A stretch of DNA of 64,000 nt from Novosphingobium sp. (GCF_024642085.1 NZ_JAHEBV010000004.1:62001-126000); one strand, 5' to 3'; counted from the stretch's first letter, positions 18,192 through 27,792 are shown. The notes: generated by a model not told the origin, from the letters alone. Numbers and translations are program-made.

Positions 18192-20108
18192 TCAGCCTTT
18201 GTTGTTTTCGTCGACTTCCGAAAACTCGGCATCGACCACTTCTTCACCGCCTTCAGCCGGTTCTTCCGTACCGGGCGATGCCGCCGCTGATTGTTCTTTT
18301 TCGTAAATCACCTGGCCCATCTTCATGGCCTTTTCGGTGAGCGCCTGGGTCTTGGCTGTCATTTCATCACCATCGCCGCTCTCAATCGCAGTCTTGGCTT
18401 CGGCTATTGCTGTCTCGATTTCCGCCTTCAGCTCGGCATCGATCTTGTCGCTATGTTCGGCCAACTGCTGCTCGGTTGCATGGACCAGACTGTCCGCATT
18501 GTTTTTGGCTTCAGCTGCTTCACGCCGCTTCTTGTCTTCGTCAGCAAACTTCTCAGCGTCTTTGACCATCTGGTCGATGTCCGTGTCGGACAAGCCGCCA
18601 GATGCCTGGATCTTGATCTGCTGTTCCTTGCCAGTACCCTTGTCTTTGGCACTTACGTTGACGATGCCATTGGCATCGATGTCGAACGTCACCTCAATTT
18701 GCGGCACGCCGCGCCGTGCGGCCGGGATACCGACCAGATCGAACTGGCCAAGCATCTTGTTGTCGCTCGCCATTTCACGCTCGCCCTGGAACACGCGGAT
18801 CGTCACCGCCTGCTGGTTATCCTCAGCGGTCGAGAACACCTGGCTCTTCTTGGTCGGGATCGTGGTGTTGCGGTCAATCATCCGGGTGAACACGCCGCCT
18901 AGTGTCTCGATTCCCAGTGAAAGCGGGGTCACATCGAGCAGCAGCACATCCTTGACGTCGCCCTGCAGCACACCGGCTTGAATTGCCGCACCCATTGCGA
19001 CGACTTCGTCCGGATTAACACCAGTGTGCGGTTCCTTGCCGAAGAAATCCTTCACCACTTCACGCACGCGCGGCATGCGGGTCATACCGCCCACCAACAC
19101 CACGTCATCGATGTCGGAAGCTTTGAGGCCGGCATCGGCCAGCGCCTTTTTCATCGGTTCCTTGGTGCGTTCGATCAGGTCCGCGACCATCTTTTCCAGG
19201 TCAGCGCGGGTGACAGTTTCCACCAGATGAAGCGGGGTCGTACTGCCGCCTTCCATGCGAGCTGTGATAAAGGGCAGGTTGATCTCAGTCGAAGCCGTGC
19301 TCGACAATTCAATCTTGGCCTTTTCAGCCGCTTCTTTCAAGCGCTGAAGCGCGAGCTTGTCGGTCTTCAGGTCCATGTTTTCCTTGGACTTGAACTTGTC
19401 AGCCAGCCATTCGACCAGCTTGCTGTCGAAGTCCTCACCGCCCAGGAACGTGTCGCCGTTGGTCGACTTCACCTCAAAGACGCCATCACCGATTTCGAGG
19501 ATCGAGACGTCAAAAGTGCCGCCGCCAAGATCGTAGACAGCAATGGTCTTGCCGTCGTTCTTTTCAAGGCCATAGGCAAGAGCAGCTGCGGTCGGCTCGT
19601 TGATAATGCGCAGCACTTCGAGTCCGGCAATCTGGCCTGCATCTTTGGTCGCCTGACGCTGGGCATCGTTGAAGTAGGCAGGAACGGTAATAACTGCCTG
19701 GGTAACGGTTTCGCCCAGGTACGATTCGGCGGTTTCCTTCATCTTCTGCAGGATAAAAGCGCTGATCTGGCTGGGCGAGTAGTCTTCGCCGCCGGCCTTG
19801 ACCCACGCGTCGCCGTTTTTACCCTTGGAGATCGTGTAGGGGACAAGTTCGGTGTCTTTTTTGGTCACCGGATCATCGAAGCGGCGGCCAATCAGGCGCT
19901 TTACCGCGAAAATAGTGTTATCGCCGTTGGTCACGGCCTGGCGCTTAGCCGGCTGTCCAATGAGGCGTTCGCCGTCCTTGGTGAAGGCAACGATCGAGGG
20001 CGTTGTGCGCGCACCTTCGGCATTTTCAATTACCTTGGGCTTGCCGCCGTCCATCACTGCAACGCAGCTGTTCGTGGTGCCAAGGTCGATACCAATTACT
20101 TTAGCCAT
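18192..20108 (-). CDS. dnaK: Chaperone DnaK (Hsp70)
   Basis: An ATP-dependent chaperone, 638 residues. The phosphate-binding start is [14 protein letters not shown], the second Hsp70 signature is [15 protein letters not shown], and the third is [17 protein letters not shown]. The substrate-binding domain and helical lid follow. The tail ends [16 protein letters not shown], the usual form in Gram-negative bacteria. A heat-shock promoter lies about 90-120 bases upstream. It forms a dnaK-dnaJ unit; its nucleotide exchange factor GrpE is encoded 2 kb away beside hrcA. Confidence 0.98.
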   Translation of the reverse strand: MAKVIGIDLGTTNSCVAVMDGGKPKVIENAEGARTTPSIVAFTKDGERLIGQPAKRQAVTNGDNTIFAVKRLIGRRFDDPVTKKDTELVPYTISKGKNGDAWVKAGGEDYSPSQISAFILQKMKETAESYLGETVTQAVITVPAYFNDAQRQATKDAGQIAGLEVLRIINEPTAAALAYGLEKNDGKTIAVYDLGGGTFDVSILEIGDGVFEVKSTNGDTFLGGEDFDSKLVEWLADKFKSKENMDLKTDKLALQRLKEAAEKAKIELSSTASTEINLPFITARMEGGSTTPLHLVETVTRADLEKMVADLIERTKEPMKKALADAGLKASDIDDVVLVGGMTRMPRVREVVKDFFGKEPHTGVNPDEVVAMGAAIQAGVLQGDVKDVLLLDVTPLSLGIETLGGVFTRMIDRNTTIPTKKSQVFSTAEDNQQAVTIRVFQGEREMASDNKMLGQFDLVGIPAARRGVPQIEVTFDIDANGIVNVSAKDKGTGKEQQIKIQASGGLSDTDIDQMVKDAEKFADEDKKRREAAEAKNNADSLVHATEQQLAEHSDKIDAELKAEIETAIAEAKTAIESGDGDEMTAKTQALTEKAMKMGQVIYEKEQSAAASPGTEEPAEGGEEVVDAEFSEVDENNKG

Positions 20109-20198
20109 GAAACCCCATCCTTAGGTCAATGTCGTGACGCCGCATCATTCGCTTCCCGTTAATCGGCAAAGCTTCTGGGCGGCTCCTTATGGGCGCCG

Positions 20199-20226
20199 AT
20201 ATAAGAGTGGTTTTGCTTGGCACAAG
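20199..20226 (-). promoter_or_regulatory. Heat-shock (sigma-32 type) promoter of dnaK
   Basis: On the minus strand CTTG (20226-20223) is followed by 17 bases and then CTTATAT (20205-20199) with CGG after it. This matches the alphaproteobacterial heat-shock consensus CTTG-N17/18-CYTATNTNNG at every fixed position. It points toward dnaK and leaves a 5' untranslated region of roughly 80 bases. No CIRCE element (TTAGCACTC-N9-GAGTGCTAA) was seen here, so control by HrcA is not indicated. Confidence 0.85.
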
Positions 20227-20285
20227 GGCTCCGGCGGATTAGCGAAGCGGCTGTCCCGCAATGATGCTAGAAGGAAGATCACGCT

Positions 20286-20807
20286 GTGTCCTTTATCCGC
20301 TTCGCCACCGTCGCTCTGCCACTTTTTGCTGGGTTTGCGATGCTTTCCGGCTGTCAGCAGCAAGCTGGTGAACAGACCCAAGCGGTAAAGGCCACGCAGA
20401 CAAGCGATCAACCGACCGATATGGAAATAACCGATGCCAGGCTTGTCTTGCCTGCAGTCAAAGGCAATCCCGGCGCGGCTTACCTCAGCATAGCCAACCA
20501 ATCCAGCGGCACACGGGTCATTTCGAGCATTGCCATCGACGGCACCGGCCGAACAGAGGTTCATCAGACGATGGGCACGGCCATGAACGCGGTTGACCGT
20601 GTGGAAATTGCCCCTGCCACCACCATGACATTCAAGCCGGGTAACCTGCACGTGATGGTCTATGACGTATCGTCAACAATGAAGCCGGGAGACACCACGA
20701 AAATCACGATCAGTTTCGCGTCCGGAGGAAATCTTGCCGCGCCTATGCAGATCATAGCCGCTGGAGACGCCGCGATGGGAAGCGCGCACGAGGGGATGGT
20801 CCACTGA
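20286..20807 (+). CDS. PCu(A)C-type copper chaperone lipoprotein
   Basis: A periplasmic Cu(I) carrier of the PCu(A)C family that delivers copper to cytochrome oxidase. It has 173 residues. A signal peptide ends in a lipobox (LSGC, Cys23). The Cu site appears as H-x2-M in VHQTM and H-x-M in NLHVM, which with a further methionine makes the family's HM...HxM pattern. A His/Met-rich tail (MGSAHEGMVH) may also bind metal. The start is GTG at 20286, with AAGGAA about 9 bases upstream. It is divergent from dnaK. Confidence 0.92.
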   Translation: MSFIRFATVALPLFAGFAMLSGCQQQAGEQTQAVKATQTSDQPTDMEITDARLVLPAVKGNPGAAYLSIANQSSGTRVISSIAIDGTGRTEVHQTMGTAMNAVDRVEIAPATTMTFKPGNLHVMVYDVSSTMKPGDTTKITISFASGGNLAAPMQIIAAGDAAMGSAHEGMVH

Positions 20808-20872
20808 GCGCCGATAGTCAAAGCTGCCCGGTAGGGGGATCGCGGTCACTGACGGAAGGCGAAACGGCTCTG

Positions 20873-21292
20873 GTGGGGTCCGTTTTCGGTTCTTCTGTCG
20901 ACTGCGCGAAAGTCACGATCCGTCGCCGGCGCTGGTTTCCGTTTCAACCCCGCAACGTGACCATGGCACCCATGGGGCACATGCACTTCCACCCCCACTC
21001 GCACAGCTATTGCGATGACTTTTCAAAAGCCGGCTTGTCGCTGCAAGGCCATTTTATCCACGAAATGACCCATGTTTGGCAGGCTCAGACCCATGGCCGC
21101 TGGTACCTGGTGCTGATGCGGCATCCATTTTGCCGTTACGATTATGCACTGCGCCCCGGGGTACCGCTGAAAAAGTACGGGCTTGAGCAGCAAGCGGAGA
21201 TTGTCCGTCACGCCTTTCTGCTACGAAAAGGTGCGCAGATCGCGGGCGTTGCCGACGCAAACGCCTACGACTGTTTAGTGGGATTTTATTAA
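20873..21292 (+). CDS. Small DUF4157-like HExxH protein ('vgr-related')
   Basis: At least 139 residues, of the kind often labelled vgr-related in sphingomonads. The centre carries an HExxH zinc motif, HEMTH (H63-H67), in LQGHFIHEMTHVWQAQ. This closely mimics the LLAHELTHVVQQ core of DUF4157 (eCIS core) domains. The usual DUF4157 front part (KVTIRRRRWFPFQ...) is also present. The GTG start at 20873 is conservative. The frame stays open upstream with plausible homology (SLTEGETAL), as far as a CTG at 20804 that overlaps the upstream TGA and has GAGGGG 8 bases before it. No signal peptide is visible. Function is unknown; peptidase activity is an inference. Confidence 0.75.
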   Translation: MGSVFGSSVDCAKVTIRRRRWFPFQPRNVTMAPMGHMHFHPHSHSYCDDFSKAGLSLQGHFIHEMTHVWQAQTHGRWYLVLMRHPFCRYDYALRPGVPLKKYGLEQQAEIVRHAFLLRKGAQIAGVADANAYDCLVGFY

Positions 21293-21352
21293 GCCCAACT
21301 AATTGTAGAGTCGTTCACCGATTATTTGCATCTACTTATTATTACTAAATAG

Positions 21353-21862
21353 ATGGAAGAAAGAGAATTTTTAGCGGAATCGACTGCGCTGATTGAATTT
21401 GCTCTGGCACGAAACGATTTCCTCGATCACTTTGCTGATGTTGAAGGTGCGATTTGCAAGATTCTGCAAAAGAACGGCACTCCTCAAATAAACAAAGAAC
21501 CATTCGGGAATCGACTGAAGGCTTTCCGCGAGGTTCAGAACACCACATTAGTGGCGAAATGCAGGATTTCCCAGCGCAATCAGTTGGCCGATTCGCTGGC
21601 CAAAATCCTGCCGCTTCGTGCAGATATCGTTCATAGCCGGATGCACATTGCTCAACTTGATGGCATGCCGGTTGCCTTGTTCGTCAATTCGCTTTTGACG
21701 CATGATCCGGACGCGCCCGCGCGTATCTTGTCGCTCCAGCGCATCAAGCAATTGAGCGCCAAGTTGGTCAATCATGCGAAAACCCTCGATTTGCTGAGAA
21801 AGCCGATCAATCCGGCTTCTTCGCCACCGCCACCATCGCCGGGCGTAGCAGTCGGTCCTTGA
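21353..21862 (+). CDS. Hypothetical protein overlapping the grpE 3' end
   Basis: A 169-residue, mostly helical, soluble protein that I do not recognise. It runs MEEREFLAESTALIEFALARNDFLDHF at the start, then a basic middle and a Pro-rich end (NPASSPPPPSPG). The last 56 bases are antisense to the grpE coding end, so the Pro-rich tail may be a by-product of read-through into that overlap. Its upstream 60 bases are markedly AT-rich compared with the neighbourhood, and no clear ribosome site precedes the ATG. A late horizontal gain is possible. Confidence that it is a real gene is moderate. Confidence 0.6.
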   Translation: MEEREFLAESTALIEFALARNDFLDHFADVEGAICKILQKNGTPQINKEPFGNRLKAFREVQNTTLVAKCRISQRNQLADSLAKILPLRADIVHSRMHIAQLDGMPVALFVNSLLTHDPDAPARILSLQRIKQLSAKLVNHAKTLDLLRKPINPASSPPPPSPGVAVGP

Positions 21863-22367
21863 TCATGTAGCCAGCCTGCAGTTCCTGCAGCACAGTGCCC
21901 GGCGCGGCATCAGCCGACGGGACTTCCAGCATCGCCTGATGCTGATTGGGATCAAGCGGCAAGCCTACGGCTGCGATACGGCTGATACCGTGCAAGCCAA
22001 ATACCTTGTCGATTTCACGGGATGTAGCCTCGATCCCTGCGATCAGGTTTTTGAGCCGTTCATCCTCGCGTAAGTCTTGAGGGACGGCATCCAGCGCACG
22101 GGAAAGATTATCAGATACCGACAGGATATCGCGGGCGAATCCGGTTGCTGCGTAAGCCCGCGCATCGGCTACGTCCTTTTCCAGCCGGCGACGGACGTTC
22201 TGCGTCTCTGCCTTGGCATAAAGGACGTCCTGCTTGGCCGCCTCAAGATCCATGCGAAGAAGTGCAAGAAGATCGTCGCCTCCATCCTTGTCCAGGAGAT
22301 CTTCAGGAACGCCTGCCAATTCGGCTTCTACCGCCGGATCGCCCTGCGGTTTGGTATCGTTGCTCAT
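21807..22367 (-). CDS. grpE: Nucleotide exchange factor GrpE
   Basis: Releases ADP from DnaK. It has 186 residues: a disordered acidic start, a long helix (DLEAAKQDVLYAKAETQNVRRRLEKDV), and the C-terminal beta domain. The signature runs from GISRIAAVGLPLDPNQHQAM through VLQELQAGYMIKDRLLRPAMVAVAK. It begins 16 bases after hrcA ends, so the two form an hrcA-grpE unit. Confidence 0.96.
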   Translation of the reverse strand: MSNDTKPQGDPAVEAELAGVPEDLLDKDGGDDLLALLRMDLEAAKQDVLYAKAETQNVRRRLEKDVADARAYAATGFARDILSVSDNLSRALDAVPQDLREDERLKNLIAGIEATSREIDKVFGLHGISRIAAVGLPLDPNQHQAMLEVPSADAAPGTVLQELQAGYMIKDRLLRPAMVAVAKKPD

Positions 22368-22383
22368 GTCTATTTTTAACCCG

Positions 22384-23427
22384 TTATCCGATCAATTTGC
22401 CCAGCGATTGGGCCGTGAAATCCACCATGGGGACGACTCGCGCATAATTCAACCGAGTTGGGCCGATAACCCCCACCACTCCGACCACGCGGCCGTCTCC
22501 GTCGCGATAGGGCGAAGCGATAACCGACGATCCGGACAATGCGAAAAGCCGGTTTTCTGCACCAATGAAAATCCGGGTTGCTTGAGCCTCTCGCGCCGAA
22601 TCCAGGAGGTCGGCCACGGATTGCTTGTTTTCGAGATCATCGAGCAACAAACGGACCCGTTCTAGGTCGGTCACGGCGTTCTCATCCAATAGGTTGGCCT
22701 GCCCGCGCACGATCAGAACGGGTCGGCGCGCCGCATCCTCGCTCCAAACAGCAAGGCCGCGTTCTACCAGATCGCGGCTTGCCGAATCCAGCGCAGTCCG
22801 GCCGCTGGCAATTTCGGCGCGGATGGTTTGCACGGCCTGGGCCAAGGTGCGTCCGGCCAGGCGCGCGGTAAGGTAATTGGAAGCCTGTTCAAGCGCGCTG
22901 GCATCATACCCCCCGCCCAGTTCGATCACGCGGTTTTCAACCCCTCCATCCACTCCGACCAGGATCGCCAAGGCGCGTGTTGCCGACAGCGGGACAAGCT
23001 GTAATTGGCTAAGTTGCGGCTCACGGCGCGGAACCATGACTACGCCAGCGCAGGCAGAAAGATCAGACAAAACCGCGCTTGCTGCGGCAAGAGCTGCCTC
23101 TATGGGGCCGGGCCGCGAGACGTGGCGCTCGATCGCTGCTCGTTCCTCCATGCTGGGCTGGGCTACCTGCATCATTCCATCAACAAAGAGGCGAAGGCCT
23201 TGCTCGGTCGGCATGCGACCCGCGCTAGTATGGGGCGCGGCCAAGAGCCCCAGACCTTCAAGCTCGTGCAGGACTGAGCGGATCGAGGCAGGCGACAGAT
23301 TAAGTCCCCCTGCCCCGGCAAGGGTTTTGGAGCCCACCGGCTGCCCGCTGCCAAGATAGCCTTCGACCACCAGGCGAAAAATGTCGCGCGCACGGGTGCT
23401 GAGTTCATTGATCGGAGAGCTGGCCAT
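22384..23427 (-). CDS. hrcA: Heat-inducible transcription repressor HrcA
   Basis: HrcA binds CIRCE elements and represses chaperonin genes. It has 347 residues from the ATG at 23427. An N-terminal winged helix ([36 protein letters not shown]) is followed by the dimerisation and inserted domains. The longer frame upstream (41 extra residues) covers the divergent promoter region and lacks homology. No CIRCE site is visible in this window, so its targets (probably groESL) lie elsewhere. On the minus strand a weak heat-shock-like box (CTTG, 17 bases, CGTAAAT) lies upstream. Confidence 0.94.
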   Translation of the reverse strand: MASSPINELSTRARDIFRLVVEGYLGSGQPVGSKTLAGAGGLNLSPASIRSVLHELEGLGLLAAPHTSAGRMPTEQGLRLFVDGMMQVAQPSMEERAAIERHVSRPGPIEAALAAASAVLSDLSACAGVVMVPRREPQLSQLQLVPLSATRALAILVGVDGGVENRVIELGGGYDASALEQASNYLTARLAGRTLAQAVQTIRAEIASGRTALDSASRDLVERGLAVWSEDAARRPVLIVRGQANLLDENAVTDLERVRLLLDDLENKQSVADLLDSAREAQATRIFIGAENRLFALSGSSVIASPYRDGDGRVVGVVGVIGPTRLNYARVVPMVDFTAQSLGKLIG

Positions 23428-23506
23428 CGCCTGCCAATTTACGCACCGGGCTTGCAGGCTCAAGTGCAATGCGCCTAACGCGGCAGAAACTTCTAAAGGA
23501 ACTTTC

Positions 23507-24223
23507 ATGCGACCTTCCGGCCGCGCGCCCGACGAGATGCGCGTTATCAACTTTGAACCCCACTATACTAAGCATGCAGAGGGATCGGTGCTGGTCAGTT
23601 TCGGTCATACCAAGGTCATCTGCACTGCCAGCATCGAGGAGCGCCTGCCACCATGGCTGCGTGGCAAAGGCGAAGGCTGGGTGACGGCCGAATATTCCAT
23701 GTTGCCACGAGCCACGCATACAAGAGGGCAGCGTGAGGCCGCCAAGGGCAAGCAGAGCGGCCGTACTCAGGAAATTCAGCGACTTATCGGCCGTAGTTTA
23801 CGCGCTGTATGCGACATGAAAAAATTAGGTGAGCGTCAGATCACCTTGGACTGCGATGTAATTCAGGCCGATGGTGGCACCCGGACTGCAGCTATTTCCG
23901 GCGCATGGGTGGCACTGCGAATCGCAATCGATAAACTGATGGCGCAGGGGATGATCGCCGAAGATCCCCTGACCCGCAAAGTTGCAGCGGTAAGCTGCGG
24001 CATCGTTATGGGCAACCCGGTGCTCGACCTGGATTATGACGAGGATAGCAGCGCCGACGCCGATGCGAACTTCGTCCTGATCGAAGGTGGCCAGATCGCC
24101 GAAGTCCAAGCAACGGCCGAAGGTGCGACCTATGACGAGGAAGCGCTGCTGCGTCTGCTCCGCCTGGCGCGGATCGGTTGCGACCGCATCTTTGCGGCGC
24201 AAGGCAATGCTGCAAAGGAATGA
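23507..24223 (+). CDS. rph: Ribonuclease PH
   Basis: A phosphorolytic 3'-5' exoribonuclease that trims tRNA 3' ends. It has 238 residues, starting [12 protein letters not shown] with the conserved R-D/E-M-R segment. The phosphate site lies in [16 protein letters not shown], and the metal/RNA site in [20 protein letters not shown]. The ATG at 23507 has AAGGA 6 bases upstream, which rules out the longer frame. It is divergent from hrcA and overlaps rdgB by 4 bases (ATGA). Confidence 0.96.
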   Translation: MRPSGRAPDEMRVINFEPHYTKHAEGSVLVSFGHTKVICTASIEERLPPWLRGKGEGWVTAEYSMLPRATHTRGQREAAKGKQSGRTQEIQRLIGRSLRAVCDMKKLGERQITLDCDVIQADGGTRTAAISGAWVALRIAIDKLMAQGMIAEDPLTRKVAAVSCGIVMGNPVLDLDYDEDSSADADANFVLIEGGQIAEVQATAEGATYDEEALLRLLRLARIGCDRIFAAQGNAAKE

Positions 24224-24849
24224 GCCGCCAGATCGGCTCTGAAACGCTGGTGATCGCCACCCACAACGCGGGCAAGCTGAAAGAGATTTCGGCTTTGCTT
24301 GCGCCTTTTGGCATTCGTTGCATTTCGGCCGGGTCGCTCGGTCTTCCCGAGCCCGCCGAAACCGGCAAGACCTTCGTCGAAAACGCCCTGATCAAGGCGC
24401 GCGCGGCCGCAGAAGGGTCAGGTCTACCCGCACTGGCGGACGATTCTGGACTTTGTGTAGATGCGCTGGGAGGACGTCCTGGCGTTTACACCGCCGATTG
24501 GGCTGAGCGGCAATGGTTCGAGGGTCCAGTCGGTCGCGATTGGTACATGGCTATGGGCAAGGTCGAAGGCCTTTTGTGCGAGCGAGGCAATGATGTCGAT
24601 CGATCGGGTCACTTTGTCTGCGTATTGGCGATCGCATGGCCGGATGGCGATAGCGCGGTCTATGAAGGGTCAGTCCGCGGCAGCTTGACCTGGCCGCCCC
24701 GCGGCACGTTGGGATTTGGTTATGACCCAGTGTTCGTACCCCAAGGTCGCAACGAGAGCTTTGCCGAAATTGGCGCGGACGAAAAACACCGCATCAGCCA
24801 CCGCGCTGACGCCTTCGCCAAGCTGGTCGCGGAGCAATTCGGCAGCTAA
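24220..24849 (+). CDS. rdgB: dITP/XTP pyrophosphatase (RdgB/HAM1 family)
   Basis: Removes non-canonical purine nucleoside triphosphates from the pool. It has 209 residues. The family start is [13 protein letters not shown]. The active site includes [34 protein letters not shown], and the base-binding end is [12 protein letters not shown] with [11 protein letters not shown]. The start codon overlaps the rph stop (ATGA), with AAAGGA upstream, so translation is coupled. Confidence 0.95.
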   Translation: MSRQIGSETLVIATHNAGKLKEISALLAPFGIRCISAGSLGLPEPAETGKTFVENALIKARAAAEGSGLPALADDSGLCVDALGGRPGVYTADWAERQWFEGPVGRDWYMAMGKVEGLLCERGNDVDRSGHFVCVLAIAWPDGDSAVYEGSVRGSLTWPPRGTLGFGYDPVFVPQGRNESFAEIGADEKHRISHRADAFAKLVAEQFGS

Positions 24850-24858
24850 AGATCGGCA

Positions 24859-26010
24859 ATGGCCCGCGCGCTATACATTCATTGGCCGTTCTGCCTCGCA
24901 AAATGTCCTTATTGCGACTTCAATAGCCATGTCCGCGAAAGGGTTGACCATGCGCACTGGGAGGCAGCAATGCTTGCCGACATGCGGCATGAAGCCAAAA
25001 TCGCCGGCGGCGAGCCGCTGGATAGCGTTTTCTTTGGTGGCGGCACACCATCGCTGATGCCACCGGCGCTTGTTGAGCGGCTGCTAGTCGAAGCCGAGCG
25101 GCTGTGGGGCCTTGCCGACGGGATAGAGATTACCCTGGAAGGCAATCCGTCATCGGTTGAAGCGGCCAACTATGCCCAGCTTGCTTCAGCCGGTATCAAC
25201 CGTGCGTCGCTCGGGCTTCAAGCACTCGACAACGAAACGTTGCGCTTTTTGGGCCGCCTTCACGACGCGGGCGAAGGTCTGGCTGCACTGGAAATTGCGC
25301 AGCGGCATTTTGAACGGGTAAGTTTTGATCTGATCTATGCGCGGCCAGGGCAAACGATTGCCCAATGGCAGGCCGAGCTTAGCCGGGCGCTGTCGTTTGG
25401 AACTGGTCACTTGTCGCTGTACCAACTCACCATTGAGCCGGGAACCCGCTTTGCCACTATGGTCCGCAGGCGCCAGTTCGAGCCACTAGAAGATGACGCC
25501 GCCGCTGACCTATTTGGCGTAACGCAGGAGATGACGGCAGCGGCCGGGCTGCCGCGGTACGAGGTCAGCAACCATGCCCGCAAAGGAGAGGAAAGCCGCC
25601 ATAACATGGCCTATTGGCGATATCACGATACCGCGGGCGTCGGTCCTGGCGCCCACGCCCGGGCTGTCGGTCTGGCAACGGTACGTCACAAGAAGCCGGA
25701 GAATTGGCTTGAAGCGGTTGCAAGGGACAATCACGGGATTGCCGAACAGCGATTGCTGGGGCTGCGGGAACAAGCAAGCGAAGCGCTGCTGATGGGTCTG
25801 CGGCTGACCGAGGGGATCGATCTCGGCGCGCTGTCCTCGCGGTTTGGCTTGCCGGTTGCCGCACTTTGCGAGAGCGCCAAGCTGGATTTCTACACCGCCC
25901 GGGGAATGTGCTGGAAAAATGGCACGCGGGTCGGCGTGACAGACACTGGTATTCCCTTGCTTGATGGCTTGCTGGCGGAACTTGTACCAGCGGGGCTGCT
26001 CGCAGCGTGA
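24859..26010 (+). CDS. hemW: Heme chaperone HemW (radical SAM)
   Basis: A 383-residue radical SAM protein of the HemN-like group. HemW binds and transfers heme and is not the coproporphyrinogen dehydrogenase itself. The cluster cysteines are C12, C16 and C19 in FCLAKCPYCDF, followed by the glycine-rich GGGTPSLM and a conserved EGNPSSVE. Its length (under 400) and the lack of the HemN N-terminal extension fit HemW. It follows rdgB by 9 bases and overlaps xerC by 4 (GTGA). Confidence 0.92.
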   Translation: MARALYIHWPFCLAKCPYCDFNSHVRERVDHAHWEAAMLADMRHEAKIAGGEPLDSVFFGGGTPSLMPPALVERLLVEAERLWGLADGIEITLEGNPSSVEAANYAQLASAGINRASLGLQALDNETLRFLGRLHDAGEGLAALEIAQRHFERVSFDLIYARPGQTIAQWQAELSRALSFGTGHLSLYQLTIEPGTRFATMVRRRQFEPLEDDAAADLFGVTQEMTAAAGLPRYEVSNHARKGEESRHNMAYWRYHDTAGVGPGAHARAVGLATVRHKKPENWLEAVARDNHGIAEQRLLGLREQASEALLMGLRLTEGIDLGALSSRFGLPVAALCESAKLDFYTARGMCWKNGTRVGVTDTGIPLLDGLLAELVPAGLLAA

Positions 26011-26900
26011 CGCGCGCTAATCTGCTTGAGGCATGGCATGACCATCTTGCTGTGGCCCGGCGGCGAAGCCCCCACACCGTGAGAGCCTATGTCGCAGCTG
26101 CCGCGCGGTTACTGGATGGTCTGGGTGACACCGATTGGCCAGGCCTTGCCAGGATCGACGCCCATGCCTTGCGCGGACAGCTGGCCCGGCGCCGCGCAGA
26201 AGGCCTGACTAATGCATCAGCAGCGCGAGAGTTGTCGGCGCTTAAAGCCTTCATCGCATTTGCGCGAGAACGCGCCGGGATGATTGATACGGCCCCGCCC
26301 CGGATGCGCGGACCCCGGGTGAAAAAGGGAATTCCGCGCCCCGTCACTCCGGACGAAGCCGTCAGCCTTGCTGCCGCAGTCGAAGATGGCGCCGCCGATG
26401 ATTGGATCGGATCACGAGACCGTGCGGTACTGCTGCTGCTTTACGGCGCGGGGATGCGAATTGCTGAGGCCTTGTCTTTGACCGGAGCATCCTTGCCGCT
26501 TGGTGATGTCCTGGTGGTCACCGGTAAAGGCGCTAAGCAGCGCCCAGTGCCGATCCTGCCTTTGGTGCGCGATGCCGTGGCAGACTACGCTATCAAGTGC
26601 CCATGGCCGCTGGAAAAGGACAAGCCTCTATTTCGCGGTGCCAAGGGTGGGCCACTATCGCAGGGCGTTGTGCAAAAGGCTATGGCCCGGGCGCGGATAG
26701 GTCTTGGTTTACCAGCAACTGCAACACCGCATGCCTTGCGCCATTCTTTTGCCACGCACTTGCTTGGGGCTGGTGCAGATCTGCGCAGCCTTCAAGAATT
26801 GCTTGGTCATGCCAGCCTGGGATCAACCCAAATATATACGAAGGTCGATGCAGCTACATTGCTTGATGCCTACCGCCACGCCCATCCACGCGACAGGTAA
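26007..26900 (+). CDS. xerC: Tyrosine recombinase XerC
   Basis: A site-specific recombinase that resolves chromosome dimers at dif. It has 297 residues: an N-terminal SAM-like core-binding domain (1-95) and a catalytic domain with the full set R151, K174, H242, R245, H268 and Y277. The start is GTG within the hemW stop (GTGA). The position at the end of the rph-rdgB-hemW run and the normal length favour the chromosomal recombinase over a phage integrase. Assigning XerC rather than XerD rests on weak grounds. Confidence 0.88.
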   Translation: MTRANLLEAWHDHLAVARRRSPHTVRAYVAAAARLLDGLGDTDWPGLARIDAHALRGQLARRRAEGLTNASAARELSALKAFIAFARERAGMIDTAPPRMRGPRVKKGIPRPVTPDEAVSLAAAVEDGAADDWIGSRDRAVLLLLYGAGMRIAEALSLTGASLPLGDVLVVTGKGAKQRPVPILPLVRDAVADYAIKCPWPLEKDKPLFRGAKGGPLSQGVVQKAMARARIGLGLPATATPHALRHSFATHLLGAGADLRSLQELLGHASLGSTQIYTKVDAATLLDAYRHAHPRDR

Positions 26901-27057
26901 GATGTTGCACCAGTGCATCAGATTTGGAAAGTTTGCATGCCTGTCTGGTCTCGTATTCGTTTCATCGCTATTAATGCACAGTTCGTCGCAGTCGTGACCG
27001 GCAATAATGTCCGGTGGCTGCACGCATAGCGGACGAACGCACGAGGGCTTTATAGCC

Positions 27058-27792
27058 ATGATGAACATCCTCAATGATAACCGCGCGCTGGTCCTTGGTT
27101 CGGTAGCGATCGGTGCGGCCGGCTTAGTAGCCAGCGGCTATTTGTTAGGCGACGGACTGCGCCGGGCCAAGGCGGCGGAGCGGGAGGTTACGGTACGCGG
27201 CGTCTCTGAGCGCGATGTTACTGCAAACCTTGCGACGTGGACGATACAATTTTCGCACACGGCGGCAGACTTCGCATCGGCTCAGCGCTCAGTCGATCAA
27301 CAGGCCAAGTCGGTCCGTGCCTTTCTTGCCAGCGCCGGGATCGAGAGCGCCGATGTAGCAGACAGCGATGTCTCCTTATCTCGTGAGGCACCCAGCTACA
27401 ACGACAACCGTCCTGAACGCTTTACGGTGTCGCGTACCGTTCAGGTAAGGACGGCTGATGTTATGCGCGCCCGCAGAGCATATTCTAGTCAGGCCGATCT
27501 GCTCCGCGGCGGGGTAGAAATGACCAGCAATTCGGTCAGCTACTCTTTCACTGGTTTGAATGTCCTGAAGCCCGAGATGATCGCCGAAGCGAACCGGAAC
27601 GCGCGGCGCAGCGCTGAACAGTTTGCCAAAGACAGCGGCGCGGATGTAGGCGCCATGAAAAGCGCCAGCCAGGGCTATTTCTCGGTCGGTGCGCGCGACG
27701 GCGATGATTGCGACGATTGTGGATCGGGCGGGGGTAGCACTCCGTTCCAGAAAGTCCGCGTCGTAACGACGATTGTCTACGACCTGGGATGA
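27058..27792 (+). CDS. SIMPL (DUF541) domain protein, membrane-anchored
   Basis: A 244-residue protein with an N-terminal hydrophobic anchor (LVLGSVAIGAAGLVASGYLLG) and a periplasmic SIMPL domain. The domain starts REVTVRGVSERDVTANLATWTI and ends KVRVVTTIVYDLG. The ATG at 27058 has GAGGG about 10 bases upstream. An acidic, Gly-rich loop with a CxxC pair (GDDCDDCGSGGG) lies near the C-terminus, where most relatives have a plain linker. Its stop abuts the stop of convergent gshB. Function of the family is unclear; envelope-stress and oxidative-stress links have been reported. Confidence 0.88.
   Translation: MMNILNDNRALVLGSVAIGAAGLVASGYLLGDGLRRAKAAEREVTVRGVSERDVTANLATWTIQFSHTAADFASAQRSVDQQAKSVRAFLASAGIESADVADSDVSLSREAPSYNDNRPERFTVSRTVQVRTADVMRARRAYSSQADLLRGGVEMTSNSVSYSFTGLNVLKPEMIAEANRNARRSAEQFAKDSGADVGAMKSASQGYFSVGARDGDDCDDCGSGGGSTPFQKVRVVTTIVYDLG

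Noticed and set aside
18978..20162. A 394-residue ORF antisense to dnaK
   Set aside because: It lies entirely over dnaK in the opposite direction, has no recognisable domain, and arises from the codon bias of a GC-rich gene.
23428..23506. Possible CIRCE element or heat-shock promoter in front of hrcA
   Set aside because: No TTAGCACTC/GAGTGCTAA pair is present; the CTTG-N17-CGTAAAT box differs from the consensus at two positions and is only a weak match.
26007..26900. xerC as a phage or integron integrase
   Set aside because: No attachment sites, tRNA, or phage genes are nearby, and the gene is embedded in a conserved housekeeping run.
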